64,000 bases of DNA from Luteibacter sp. (lineage in GTDB: Bacteria > Pseudomonadota > Gammaproteobacteria > Xanthomonadales > Rhodanobacteraceae): NCBI RefSeq assembly GCF_009912395.1, contig NZ_WNDO01000012.1, positions 1 to 64,000 on the forward strand. The letters run 5' to 3'. The translations under genes and the position numbers were made by a program. The notes below the pieces were generated by a model, which was given only the letters and a program-made list of their open reading frames with translations, did not search any database and had not been told where the DNA came from. Of the stretch, positions 34,580 through 45,600 are shown piece after piece. How positions within the stretch are numbered: the stretch's first letter is position 1; each line of letters starts with the position of its first letter.

Positions 34580-37500
34580 ATGCGTCTGACCACCATCAAG
34601 CTGGCGGGATTCAAGTCCTTCGTCGACCCCACCACGCTCCACCTGCCCACCAACATGACCGGTGTCGTGGGCCCGAACGGCTGCGGCAAGTCGAACATTA
34701 TCGACGCCATCCGCTGGGTCATGGGCGAGTCGGCGGCCAGCCGCCTGCGTGGCGATTCGCTCACCGACGTGATCTTCTCCGGCTCCAGCGCGCGCAAGCC
34801 CGTGGGCCAGGCGGCGGTCGAGCTCATCTTCGACAACGGCGACGGCACCATCCAGGGCGAGTACGCGAGCTTCGCGGAAATCTCGGTCAAGCGCGTGGTC
34901 AGCCGCGACGGCCAGTCCTCGTATTTCCTCAATGGCGCGCGTTGCCGTCGTCGCGACATCACCGACCTGTTCCTGGGCACGGGCCTGGGCCCGCGTTCCT
35001 ACTCGATCATCGAGCAGGGCATGATCAGCCAGATCATCGAGGCGGCCCCGGAAGAACTCCGTACCCATCTGGAAGAGGCGGCCGGCATCTCCAAGTACAA
35101 GGAGCGCCGCAAGGAGACCGAGAGCCGCATCAAGTCCACCCGTGAAAACCTCGACCGCGTGCGCGATGTACGCGACGAGGTGGACAAGCAGCTCGATCAC
35201 CTCAATCGCCAGGCCCGCGCCGCCGAGCGCTGGAAAGGCTTCAAGGAAGAACAGACCCGCCGCGAGGCGGAGCTGCGCGCCCTCGAATACCGCACCCTCG
35301 ACCGCCAGCGCCAGGGCGAAGGCTCCGGCCTGCGCGAGGCGGAGCTGGAGATCGAGAAGCACACCGCGTCCCAGCGCCAGGTCGAAGCCCAGCTAGAGAG
35401 CGTCCGCGAGCGCCACCAGGGCGCCAGCGAGCACCTGAACCAGGTCCAGGCCGAGGTCTACAAGGTCGGCGCCGAGATCGCCCGCGTCGAGCAGCAGGTG
35501 CGTCATAACCGCGACCTCGCCGAGCGCCTCACCCGCGCCCGCACCGATGCCGAGCGCGAACACGAGGAATTGCAGGGCCATATCGGCACCGATCGTGAGC
35601 AGGTGGAGACCTTGCGCATGGCGCTGGCCGAGGGCGAGCCCAAGCTGGAATCCCTGCAGCAGATCCAGGACGACACCGGCGAGGCGCAGCGCGCCACCGA
35701 ATCACGCCTCGCCGATTGGCAGCAGCGCTGGGATACCCACACTCGCGGCGCCTCCGAATCCACCCGCGCAGCGGAAGTGGAGCGCACCAAGCTCGCCTAC
35801 CTCGATCGCCAGTCGGTCGATCTGGCGCGTCGCCGCGAGGCGCTGGAGACCGAGCAGCGCGCCACCGACGTGGCTGCGCTCGATGCCGCTGCCGAACAGC
35901 TCGATACCGAGCACGACACCCAGCGCGAACGCGTCGAACAGCTTGGCACCGTGCTCGACCAGCACAAGGTCGCCCATGAGCGCGTGCAGGACGAGGAACG
36001 CCAGGTCCAGTCCGCGCTCAACGATGCGCGCCAGCAGTTGCAGACCGCACGCGGCCGCCAGGCGTCGCTCGAGGCCCTGCAGACCGCCGCGCTGGGGCAG
36101 GAAGAATCCGCCTCCACCGGCTGGCTGAAGCGTCTGGGGCTCGATAGCGCTCGCCGCCTGGGTGAATCGTTGCAGGTCGACGCCGGTTACGAGTCGGCCG
36201 TGGAAACCGTGCTCGCCGGCCTGCTGGACGGCGTGATCGTGGATGCTCCCGAGGCGCTCACCCCTGAATTCGCTGCCCTTGGCGAGGCCGACGTGGCCCT
36301 GTTCGCCTCCGCGCAGGGTGGCCCCGGTGCCGCCGACACGCTGGCTGGCCATGTTCGTGGTCCGCTGGCCGCGCTTGGCCTGCTGGCCAACGTCTTCGTC
36401 GTCGACACGGTGGAGGACGCCGCCGCGCGCGTCGGTTCGTTGTCCGCCCCCCAGTCCGTGATCACCCGCGACGGTGCCTGGATGGGTCCGGGCTGGGCCC
36501 GTGTGCTGCGGGCGCATGGCAACCAGGTCGGTGTGCTCGCTCGCGAGCGTGACATCCGCCAGCTCGCCGAACAGATTGAAACCCTCGAAACGACCATCGA
36601 GGAACGCACCGGCCAGCTCGAAGACCTGCGTACCAGCAAGTTCGAGACCGAGCGCCAGCGCGATGACGCGCAGCGCGATCTTTATGCCGCGCACCGTCGC
36701 CTGTCCGAACTCGCCGGCCAGTTGCAGAGCCAGCGCGGCAAGATGGAAACGGCCCGTGCCCGCGCCGAGAAGATCGGCGGCGAGATATCCACCCTTGTCG
36801 AACAGCTGGATGAACTCGAAGGCCAGACCCGCGAGGCCCGCGCACGGCTCGACGAGGCCGTGGGCCACATGGGCGATCGCGAAGACGAGCGTCGCACGCT
36901 GGAGAATGAGCGCCGCGAATTGCTCGAAGCCCGCGAGGAAGCCCGCATCAACGCCCGCGAGGCTGCCGACCAGTCGCACCAGCTGGCCCTGAGCATGGAA
37001 TCCAAGCGTGCCGCGCTGACCTCGCTCGAACAGGCCCTGGCTCGCCTGGATACCCAGCTTCGCCAGGTCGTGGCCCGTCGCGACGAGATCGACGAACAGC
37101 TCGCCGCCGGCTCCGATCCCATCGTGGAGCTGGAATCCGAACGCCAGACCTACCTCGATCAGCGCCTGCTGGTCGACCGCCAGCTCGTGGACGCCCGTCG
37201 TGCCCTGGAAGACTGCGACGCGGAGTTCCGTCGCCTCGACCAAGAGCGACAGCGCATCGAGCAGGTGATGAACAAGGTGCGCGAGAACGTCTCGGAAAAG
37301 CGCCTTGCCGCCCAGGCCCTGCAGCTTCGCGCCGAACAGCTCGCCCAAGCGATCACCGCCTCCGGTCTCGAACTGGAAGGTCTCCTGGCCGAGCTGCCTG
37401 AGGATGCCGCACCGGACCGCTGGCAGCAGCAACTGGTGGACCTGGCCCAGAAGATCGCCCGCCTGGAGCCGGTGAACCTGGCCGCGATCCAGGAGCACGC

Positions 37501-38080
37501 CGAACAGTCGCAGCGCAAGGAATACCTCGACTCGCAGCTCGCCGACCTGGGGTCGGCGCTGGAGACGCTGGAAGGCGCGATCAAGAAAATCGACCGCGAG
37601 ACCCGCCAGCGCTTCAAGGAAACCTTCGACCGCGTCAATGCGGGCGTGCAGGAACTCTTCCCCCGACTGTTTGGTGGCGGCCACGCCTACCTGGAACTGA
37701 CCGGCGAAGACCTGCTGGACACCGGCGTCGCGATCATGGCCCGGCCGCCCGGCAAGCGCGTGTCCAACATCAACCTGCTGTCCGGCGGCGAAAAGGCGCT
37801 GACGGCGGTATCGCTGGTGTTCGCCATCTTCGGCCTCAACCCGGCGCCGTTCTGCCTCCTCGACGAGGTGGACGCGCCGCTGGACGAGGCCAATGTCGGC
37901 CGCTTCTCCGCGATGGTGCGTGAGATGAGCGAAAAGGTGCAGTTCATCTTCGTGAGCCATAACAAGGCCACGATGGAAGCCGCCCACCAGCTCTGCGGCG
38001 TTACCATGCGCGAGCCGGGCGTTTCGCGCCTCGTCCAGGTGGATCTGGCCGAAGCCTCGAAGCTGGCCGGCGTCGCCTGA
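34580..38080 (+). CDS. smc: chromosome segregation ATPase SMC, 1166 aa
   Basis: The core of the SMC-ScpAB condensin. N-terminal ATPase half: GPNGCGKSNIIDAIRWVMGE near residues 31-50. Long coiled coils follow, rich in E/R/Q and A heptads, with RTHLEEAAGISKYKERRKET after the head. A globular hinge spans about residues 515-660 (VDAGYESAVETVLAGLLDGV). The second coil leads to the C-terminal head with signature LLSGGEKALTA and Walker B PFCLLDEVDAPLDEANV. Length is normal. scpA and scpB are not in the window. zipA follows 26 bases later. Confidence 0.97.
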   Translation: MRLTTIKLAGFKSFVDPTTLHLPTNMTGVVGPNGCGKSNIIDAIRWVMGESAASRLRGDSLTDVIFSGSSARKPVGQAAVELIFDNGDGTIQGEYASFAEISVKRVVSRDGQSSYFLNGARCRRRDITDLFLGTGLGPRSYSIIEQGMISQIIEAAPEELRTHLEEAAGISKYKERRKETESRIKSTRENLDRVRDVRDEVDKQLDHLNRQARAAERWKGFKEEQTRREAELRALEYRTLDRQRQGEGSGLREAELEIEKHTASQRQVEAQLESVRERHQGASEHLNQVQAEVYKVGAEIARVEQQVRHNRDLAERLTRARTDAEREHEELQGHIGTDREQVETLRMALAEGEPKLESLQQIQDDTGEAQRATESRLADWQQRWDTHTRGASESTRAAEVERTKLAYLDRQSVDLARRREALETEQRATDVAALDAAAEQLDTEHDTQRERVEQLGTVLDQHKVAHERVQDEERQVQSALNDARQQLQTARGRQASLEALQTAALGQEESASTGWLKRLGLDSARRLGESLQVDAGYESAVETVLAGLLDGVIVDAPEALTPEFAALGEADVALFASAQGGPGAADTLAGHVRGPLAALGLLANVFVVDTVEDAAARVGSLSAPQSVITRDGAWMGPGWARVLRAHGNQVGVLARERDIRQLAEQIETLETTIEERTGQLEDLRTSKFETERQRDDAQRDLYAAHRRLSELAGQLQSQRGKMETARARAEKIGGEISTLVEQLDELEGQTREARARLDEAVGHMGDREDERRTLENERRELLEAREEARINAREAADQSHQLALSMESKRAALTSLEQALARLDTQLRQVVARRDEIDEQLAAGSDPIVELESERQTYLDQRLLVDRQLVDARRALEDCDAEFRRLDQERQRIEQVMNKVRENVSEKRLAAQALQLRAEQLAQAITASGLELEGLLAELPEDAAPDRWQQQLVDLAQKIARLEPVNLAAIQEHAEQSQRKEYLDSQLADLGSALETLEGAIKKIDRETRQRFKETFDRVNAGVQELFPRLFGGGHAYLELTGEDLLDTGVAIMARPPGKRVSNINLLSGGEKALTAVSLVFAIFGLNPAPFCLLDEVDAPLDEANVGRFSAMVREMSEKVQFIFVSHNKATMEAAHQLCGVTMREPGVSRLVQVDLAEASKLAGVA

Positions 38081-38106
38081 GCACTACCCAAGGAATCGAA
38101 CGAATC

Positions 38107-39144
38107 ATGACCCCCGCCATCGGTCTCGCCTGGAATCCCGCTGTCGGCATCCCGATGCTGTTCGTCGGCGTCGTCGTGCTCGTGTTGCTCTGGCTTTTCG
38201 GCCAGCCGCGCAAGGAGCAGGGCCGACGCAAGCCGGTGCAGGAACAGCCCGAGCGGGCGCGCGAGCGTCGTGAGCCCGTCTTCGGTGACGAGGAGGGCGA
38301 ACCGCAGGAGCACGAGACCTTCGATCGCCATGACTCCTTCAGCGCGCGCGACGACGACGCCAACGATCCGCTGTTCAATCCGTCGCCGAAACAGGGCGAA
38401 CTGGATGTGGACCTGCGTGCCGAGCTGGAGCGCCTGGGCGCGTCGCTGGTCGGCGAGCGACATGCTTCCGCGGCACCCGTGATCCACGACGAGCCCGCGC
38501 CGCGCCCTGCGCAGCGTACCGAGCCGCGCATCGATCTCGATCTGCCGTTCGACCTCGACGAGCCGGTCACCGCCGCCCCGCCAGCCGCGCCGGTCCCGGC
38601 ACCCGCGCCTCCGCCGCCCGCCCCGGCTCCGGTAGCCGCGCCGGTCCCGGCGAAGACCCCGCCGCGCTCCGACCTGGGGCGTCGCCCGACCCATGCGCCG
38701 GTCGAGCGCATCGTCAGCCTCTATGTCGTGTCCCGCGAAGGCATGAAGTTCAGTGGTGCCGATCTGGTCGTGGCCGCCGAGAAGGTGGGGCTCGAATTCG
38801 GTGACATGGGCATCTACCACCGCCTGGTGGACGGCCATCCGGAACAGGGCCCGATCTTCAGCGTCGCCAACCTGGTGAAGCCGGGCAACTTCGACATGGC
38901 CCGCGTCGCCACCTTGCAGACCCCGGGCCTGTCGTTCTTCATGGCCTTGCCGGGCCCGATCAACGCACTCGATGCCTGGGAGGCCATGCTGCCCACCGCG
39001 CAGCGTCTCGCCGAGCTGCTCGATGGCCTCGTGCTCGACGAAGAGCGCAACGCCCTCGGTCGTCAGCGCATCGCCCACATCCGTGACGAACTGCGTGGCT
39101 GGGACCGCGGTCACGAAAGCGAAGAGATCAAGTTCGGCCAGTAA
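38107..39144 (+). CDS. zipA: cell division protein ZipA, 345 aa
   Basis: ZipA anchors FtsZ to the inner membrane. The N-terminal helix (GIPMLFVGVVVLVLLWLFG, about residues 14-32) is followed by a charged and then a long Pro/Ala-rich linker (PAAPVPAPAPPPPAPAPVA). The C-terminal FtsZ-binding domain runs from about residue 198 (ERIVSLYVVSREGMKFSGAD) through IYHRLVDGHPEQGPIFSVAN to the end. The order smc-zipA is conserved in xanthomonads; ligA, which commonly comes next, is not here. Confidence 0.93.
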   Translation: MTPAIGLAWNPAVGIPMLFVGVVVLVLLWLFGQPRKEQGRRKPVQEQPERARERREPVFGDEEGEPQEHETFDRHDSFSARDDDANDPLFNPSPKQGELDVDLRAELERLGASLVGERHASAAPVIHDEPAPRPAQRTEPRIDLDLPFDLDEPVTAAPPAAPVPAPAPPPPAPAPVAAPVPAKTPPRSDLGRRPTHAPVERIVSLYVVSREGMKFSGADLVVAAEKVGLEFGDMGIYHRLVDGHPEQGPIFSVANLVKPGNFDMARVATLQTPGLSFFMALPGPINALDAWEAMLPTAQRLAELLDGLVLDEERNALGRQRIAHIRDELRGWDRGHESEEIKFGQ

Positions 39145-39172
39145 GCCGACATCCCATCCAGCGAGTGAACCG

Positions 39173-39192
39173 GACGGCCCTGCGGGGCCGTC
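39173..39192 (+). terminator. GC hairpin after zipA
   Basis: GACGGCCC / GGGCCGTC with loop TGCG, 29 bases after the zipA stop. There is no T-run, only CTGTCGTCG, so termination may be weak. Confidence 0.5.
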
Positions 39193-39327
39193 TGTCGTCG
39201 TGCGTTCACGTTACCGCAACACCCGGATGCGTCACTGTGATGGCTCCTCCGCGTGTCCGGGTCATTGGCACGATGCACACATCCGGCCCGGCATGCTTGT
39301 GTCCACACCCCATGGAACACGAGTCAC

Positions 39328-42300
39328 ATGTCGGCAAGCATGCGTGCGCCACTACGGATCTACTATCTGCATCCGCGCCTCGCCGGGCCGTTGACGGCGT
39401 GGAACGCGTGGATCGACCACGCAGCAGGGCTGGGCTTTGCGCAGCTGCTGGTGGCACCACCGTTCGAGGCCTCATCGTGCGGTAACGTTTTCGTGACACG
39501 CGATGTCGAGCGATTGGATCCAGCGATCGCCGATGGCGATGCGGAGACACGACTAGGCCAGATCGCAAAAGCCTGCCGCGCGAAGAAACTGGAATTCTGG
39601 CTCGACCTGCCGCTCGACGAACTCGCTTCCGACGCACCGCTGCGTCACGAGCACCCCGAATGGTTCAGGGCGGTGGCCGCTCAGCACGGTACGCCCGATC
39701 CGCGATGGACCCCGAGCGAAAGCGAAAGCGTTCGTTGGCGGTTGAACGATCTCGATGTGGCTGGCGCTGCCACGCAGTGGTGGATCGACCGGCTACGGCG
39801 GTGGGTCGCTGCTGGCGTAACGGGCTTCCGCCTGCTTCACCCGCAACGGCTTTCCGCGCACCTATGGAAAACGTTGATCGATGCCGTGCGTCATGAGGCA
39901 CCGGGCATCGCTTTCCTCGCATGGACACCCGGCTGCACGCCCGACCAGGTCGCGGCGATGCGCGGTGTCGGTTTCGATGCGACGGTTTCCTCGGCGAACT
40001 GGTGGGACTATCGCGCGCCATGGTTTGCCGAGGAAACCACGCGACTGGCAGCGATCGCCCCATCGCTGGCCTGCGCGGAAGAGCCATTCGGTACGCGGCT
40101 AGGTGATGAGTTGGGCGAAGAAAACCAGCTCGATCACGCCTATCGTCGCGCAGCAGCTTTCGCCGCGACGTCTCCGGCGGGATGGCTCGTGCCCATGGGC
40201 TTCGAGTTCGCCGTGCACGACGCGCTCGATGCGCGACGGGGCGAACCCATGGATCCGACGACGCTGAAGGCGAAAGGACTGCTCGATCTTCGCGACACGA
40301 TCCAGGCCGCGAACGCATCGGTGGCGCCACAGATAGCCCCGGCACCGCATATCGCGACGCATGGCGACGTCGCCTTGCTGCTCACGGTCGATGGTGCGGA
40401 CGCGCGCACCGCGAAGCAGGCGACATTGACCCTCGTCAACGCGTCGCTCGATCGCGACGTACCGGTCGCGTCCGCCGACATCCTGACTGGCGCGGCCAGC
40501 CACTTTGGTCCCTGGACGACACCCGATGGCCATCGCCTTTTCGAACACGACGACGGGCTTCTCCTCGCGCCCGGTGCCGTGCTGACGCTTTCCGCGACAC
40601 CCTCGATACCAGCCTTGCGAAAGATGGGAGCCAGTGTGAAGAAGGAGTTGCTGCAAAACGCCACCCGCGCACCGCGCGTGGCGATCGAAGCGGTGCAACC
40701 CACCGTCGATGGCGGGCGCTTTCCCGCCAAGCGGATCGTCGGCGAGCCGATTGTCGTCACCGCGGATATTTTCCTTGACGGACACGACGTGCTGGCCGCC
40801 CGCCTGTGCTATCGCGCGCAGGATGAAAAGGGCTGGCACGACGTGCCGATGTCGCTGGTCAACAACGACATCTACACGGCGAGTTTTACGCCTACCCGCA
40901 TCGGTCGACACGAATTCCGCATCGAAGCCTGGCGCGATCCGTTCGCCAGTTATCACCATGAACTGGAGGTCAAGCACGCGGCGGGCGTGCCTGTTGCGCT
41001 GGAGCTGGAGGAGGGGCGCCTGCTGGTGGAGAAGCGAGCCAATGGCGCATCCGGAGCCCGGGCGAAGGCTTTGCGCAACCTGGCGACGGCCGTGGGCAAG
41101 GCGAATGACGAGGCACGTGTCTCGCTCTTGCTGGCCGATGCCGCCGCAGACCTGATGAGCGCCACCGACCCACGTGACCGCTCGACCGTGACGGACACCT
41201 TCGTGATCGAGGTCGATCGCCGCGAAGCCATGTTCGCCAGCTGGTACGAGTTGTTCCCGCGTTCGATGACCGAATCGAAGGCGCATCACGGCACGTTCCG
41301 CAACACCATAGGACGCCTGCCCGCAATCCGCGACATGGGCTTTGATGTGCTGTACTTCCCACCGATCCATCCCATCGGCAAAGCGTTCCGCAAGGGTCCC
41401 AACAACACCCTGACGCCGGGCCCGGACGATCCGGGCAGCCCGTATGCGATTGGCTCTCCCGACGGCGGTCATACAGCGATCCATCCCCAGCTCGGCACGC
41501 TGGAAGACTTCCGCGCGCTGCGCGACGCCGCCCACGAGCATGGCCTGGAACTGGCGCTGGATTTCGCGATCCAGTGCTCGCCCGACCATCCCTGGCTGAA
41601 AGAGCACCCGGAATGGTTCGACTGGCGACCCGACGGCAGCATCAAGTACGCCGAAAACCCGCCAAAGAAGTACCAGGACATCGTCAACGTCGATTTCTAC
41701 GCGGATGGCGCGGTCCCCTCGCTCTGGCAGGCCTTGTGCGATGCGGTACTGTTCTGGGCGGAGGAGGGCGTGCGCACGTTCCGCGTGGACAACCCCCATA
41801 CCAAGCCGTTTCCGTTCTGGGAATGGATGATCGCGCGGGTGAGGGCGAAGTATCCCGACGCGCTGTTCCTCTCCGAGGCGTTTACCCGTCCCAAGCCGAT
41901 GTATCGCCTGGCCAAGGTGGGCTTCAGCCAGTCGTACACGTACTTCACCTGGCGCAACTCGAAACAGGAATTCATCGACTACCTGACCGAGCTGACGACC
42001 ACGCCGCCGAAGGACTTCTTCCGCCCGAACTTCTTCGTCAACACCCCGGACATCAACCCGTACTTCCTGCAAACCTCGGGGCGTCCCGGTTTCCTGATCC
42101 GTGCCGCGCTGGCCACGACCCTCTCGGGCCTGTGGGGCATGTACTCGGGCTTCGAGATCTGCGAATCGGCGCCGATGCCGGGCAAGGAGGAGTATCTCGA
42201 TTCCGAGAAGTACGAGATCCGCATTCGCGACTTCGACGCCCCGGGCAACATCGTCGCGGAGATCACTCAGCTCAACCGCATCCGTCGCGCGCACCCCGCG

Positions 42301-42597
42301 TTACAGACGCACCACGGCGTGCGCTTCCTGCCGGCGAACAACGACCAGGTCCTGTTCTTCGAGAAGCGACGGGGTGATGACCTCGTCCTCGTCGCTATCA
42401 GCATGGACCCGCACAACGCGCAGGCCGCCGACCTGACCCTTCCCCTGGGCGAGTGGGGGCTGCCGGACGACGCCAGCCTCGACGTCCACGATCTTTTGCA
42501 TCCCCAACCCATCGCCTGGCGTGGTCCGGCTCAGCATGTGTGGCTCGGCCTCGGCCAGCCCTATGCGATCTGGCATGTGCGGCTACCCGGAGTCTGA
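39328..42597 (+). CDS. glgE: alpha-1,4-glucan:maltose-1-phosphate maltosyltransferase GlgE with N-terminal degenerate GH13 domain, 1089 aa
   Basis: GlgE extends glucans with maltose from maltose-1-phosphate. The C-terminal part, about residues 430-1089, is a full GlgE: an immunoglobulin-like N-domain, WYELFPRSMTESKAHHGTFR, nucleophile D821 in FRVDNPHTKPFPFWEW and acid/base E850 in FLSEAFTRPK. The 29-residue spacing equals that in the well-studied actinobacterial enzyme. The first 400 residues form a second amylase-like region (RIYYLHPRLAGPLTAW; LEFWLDLPLDELAS; GVTGFRLLHPQRLS) in which the expected GFR-D nucleophile is Leu/His and the acid position is AWTPG, so it looks catalytically dead. ATG 39328 was chosen; 39340 is possible. 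First gene of a seven-gene operon. Confidence 0.93.
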   Translation: MSASMRAPLRIYYLHPRLAGPLTAWNAWIDHAAGLGFAQLLVAPPFEASSCGNVFVTRDVERLDPAIADGDAETRLGQIAKACRAKKLEFWLDLPLDELASDAPLRHEHPEWFRAVAAQHGTPDPRWTPSESESVRWRLNDLDVAGAATQWWIDRLRRWVAAGVTGFRLLHPQRLSAHLWKTLIDAVRHEAPGIAFLAWTPGCTPDQVAAMRGVGFDATVSSANWWDYRAPWFAEETTRLAAIAPSLACAEEPFGTRLGDELGEENQLDHAYRRAAAFAATSPAGWLVPMGFEFAVHDALDARRGEPMDPTTLKAKGLLDLRDTIQAANASVAPQIAPAPHIATHGDVALLLTVDGADARTAKQATLTLVNASLDRDVPVASADILTGAASHFGPWTTPDGHRLFEHDDGLLLAPGAVLTLSATPSIPALRKMGASVKKELLQNATRAPRVAIEAVQPTVDGGRFPAKRIVGEPIVVTADIFLDGHDVLAARLCYRAQDEKGWHDVPMSLVNNDIYTASFTPTRIGRHEFRIEAWRDPFASYHHELEVKHAAGVPVALELEEGRLLVEKRANGASGARAKALRNLATAVGKANDEARVSLLLADAAADLMSATDPRDRSTVTDTFVIEVDRREAMFASWYELFPRSMTESKAHHGTFRNTIGRLPAIRDMGFDVLYFPPIHPIGKAFRKGPNNTLTPGPDDPGSPYAIGSPDGGHTAIHPQLGTLEDFRALRDAAHEHGLELALDFAIQCSPDHPWLKEHPEWFDWRPDGSIKYAENPPKKYQDIVNVDFYADGAVPSLWQALCDAVLFWAEEGVRTFRVDNPHTKPFPFWEWMIARVRAKYPDALFLSEAFTRPKPMYRLAKVGFSQSYTYFTWRNSKQEFIDYLTELTTTPPKDFFRPNFFVNTPDINPYFLQTSGRPGFLIRAALATTLSGLWGMYSGFEICESAPMPGKEEYLDSEKYEIRIRDFDAPGNIVAEITQLNRIRRAHPALQTHHGVRFLPANNDQVLFFEKRRGDDLVLVAISMDPHNAQAADLTLPLGEWGLPDDASLDVHDLLHPQPIAWRGPAQHVWLGLGQPYAIWHVRLPGV

Positions 42598-42600
42598 TCC

Positions 42601-45600
42601 ATGGCAACACGCGGAAAGAGCAAGAAGCACGTCAAGGCGCCAGATTTCTCGAGCGATCCGCTCTGGTACAAGGACGCCATCATCTATCAGGTGCACCTGA
42701 AGTCGTACTTCGACGCCAATGACGATGGCGTGGGTGACTTCCAGGGCCTGATCGACAAGCTCGACTACATCGCCGACCTTGGCGTGAACACGCTGTGGCT
42801 GTTGCCGTTCTATCCCAGCCCGCGCCGTGACGACGGCTACGACATCGCCGAATACAAGGCCGTGCACGAGGACTACGGCCGGCTCGCCGACGCGAAGCGC
42901 TTTATCGCCGAGGCTCATAAGCGCGGCTTGCGCGTCATCACCGAGCTGGTCATTAACCACACCTCGGACCAGCACCCCTGGTTCCAGAAGGCACGTCATG
43001 CCAAGAAGGGCTCGGCAGCGCGGAACTTCTATGTGTGGTCCGACACCGACCAGGCCTATGACGGCACGCGCATCATCTTCCTGGACACCGAGAAATCGAA
43101 CTGGACCTGGGACCCGGTCGCCGGCCAGTACTTCTGGCATCGCTTCTTCTCGCACCAGCCCGATCTCAACTTCGACAATCCCGCCGTGCTCAAGGCAGTG
43201 CTCGATGTCATGCGCTTCTGGCTGGATATGGGCGTGGACGGCTTGCGCCTCGACGCCGTCCCGTACCTGATCGAACGCGAAGGCACCAACAACGAGAACC
43301 TTCCCGAAACGCACGGGATCCTCAAGCTGATGCGTGCGGAGATCGACCAGCATTACCCCGATCGCATGCTGCTTGCCGAGGCCAACCAGTGGCCGGAAGA
43401 CACGCAGGATTATTTCGGCAACGGCGACGAATGCCACATGGCGTTCCATTTTCCGCTGATGCCGCGCATGTACATGGCGATCGCGCGCGAAGACCGCTTC
43501 CCCATCACCGACATCATGCGGCAGACCCCGGCGATCCCGGAGAACTGCCAGTGGGCGATCTTCCTGCGCAACCACGACGAACTGACCTTGGAAATGGTCA
43601 CCGACAACGAGCGCGATTACCTATGGCAGACCTATGCCGCCGATCGCCGCGCTCGCATCAACCTCGGTATTCGTCGTCGCCTGGCGCCGCTGCTGGAGCG
43701 CGACCGTCGCCGTATCGAGCTGATGAACGCGCTGCTGCTGACCATGCCGGGTACGCCGGTGCTCTATTACGGCGACGAGATCGGCATGGGGGACAACATC
43801 CATCTTGGCGACCGCGACGGCGTGCGTACGCCGATGCAGTGGTCGGTCGACCGTAACGGCGGGTTTTCCCGTGCCGATCCCGCCAGCCTCGTGCTGCCGC
43901 CCATCATGGACCCGCTGTACGGCTTCCAGGCGATCAACGTCGAAGCCCAGCAGCGTGACCCCCATTCGCTGCTCAACTGGACCCGCCGCATGCTCGCGGT
44001 GCGCAAGCGCTACAAGGCGTTCGGTCGCGGCGCGCTGAAGTTCCTGTATCCGGGCAATCGCAAGGTGCTGGCCTACCTGCGCGAGTTCGGCGACGAGCAT
44101 GTGCTTTGCGTGGCGAACATGTCGCGCACCCTGCAGGCGGTGGAACTGGACCTGTCGGCATTCGATGGCCAGGTACCGGTGGAGATCGTCGGCGGTACCT
44201 CGTTCCCGCCGGTGGGGCAGCTGCCTTACCTGTTGACCGTACCGGCTTATGGCTTCTATGCCTTCCAGCTGCTGCCCAATGCACAGATGCCCGACTGGCA
44301 CGAGGTGCCGGCCGAAACGCTGCCTGACTACGAGACTCTCGTCCTGCGCGGCCCGCTCGTGGAAGGCCCGGTGATGGAGCACCATCGCGGCGTGATCGAA
44401 CGCCAGGTGCTTCCGGCATACGTGGATGTACGGCGCTGGTTCGCCTCGAAGGATCGCGGCGTGGAATCGGTGAAGGTGCTCAAGGCCGTGCCCTGGCCCG
44501 ATCGTGGCGACGACCTCGTTTTCACCGAGATCGAGGTCACCCTGTCCGATGGTGGCAAGGAGCGTTACAGCCTGCCGGTGGGCATCGTGTGGGAGGACGA
44601 GAACCCCAATGCGAAGGCGCAGGCTCTGGCGCTTGCCCGCGTGCGTCGCGGTCGCCGCATCGGCCTGCTTACCGACGGCTTCTCGTTGGAGGCGTTTCCT
44701 TCCGGCCTGCTGATCGGCCTGCGCAACGGCACCTCGTTGCCGGTGAGCGGCGGTAGCGTCCGTTTCGAGAAGACGGAGGGGTTCGACGACATCGACTTCG
44801 ATCCGGCCATCGAGAACCGCTGGCTGGCCTCGGAACAATCGAACAGTTCGATGATCCTGCACGACGCGGGCGTGGTGAAGCTGTTCCGTCGTACGTCGGC
44901 GGGCATCAACCCCGAAGTGGAGATGGGGCGCTTCCTGACCGAGCGTGGCTACGCGAACACGTCGCCATTGCTGGGTGAAGTGGCGCTGGTGAGCGACAAC
45001 GGCGAGCGCACGACGCTGGCCGTACTCCAGGGCTTCCTGCGCAACCAGGGCGACGCCTGGCGCTGGACGCTCGACTACCTGCGTCGCAGCTACGACGAGT
45101 TCAATCACTCCACCGACGATGACCGCCGGGCGGAAATCGAATCGGGCTACGATGCCTTCGCCACGGCGGTGGGTAAGCGACTGGGCGAGTTGCATGCCTT
45201 GCTCGCCCAGCCCACCGACTTGCCGGCGTTCACTCCGGAGAAGGCGTCCGCCGCGACTGTCGACGGATGGCGTGACGGCGTGCGTGGCCAAGTGGGACGT
45301 GCGCTGCTGTCCGTGGACCATGCGGCGGGCATGCCGGAAGACCTTGCGTCCGATGTCGAAGCCCTGCGTGGCCTGGCCGGCGCGCTGGAGAACCGGATCG
45401 GCAAGCTGGCCGAGGCGGGGCGGGGCGCGCTCACCACGCGTACTCATGGCGATTTCCACCTGGGCCAGATCCTGGTGGTGCAGGACGACGCATACATCAT
45501 CGACTTCGAAGGCGAGCCGGCTCGCTCGCTGGACGAGCGTCGCGGCAAGAGTTCGCCCCTGCGCGATGTGGCGGGATTCCTACGCTCCCTCGATTACGCG

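Noticed and set aside
35702-37987. 761-codon minus-strand frame inside smc
   Set aside because: Antisense shadow of the coiled-coil regions; no motif and no ribosome site.
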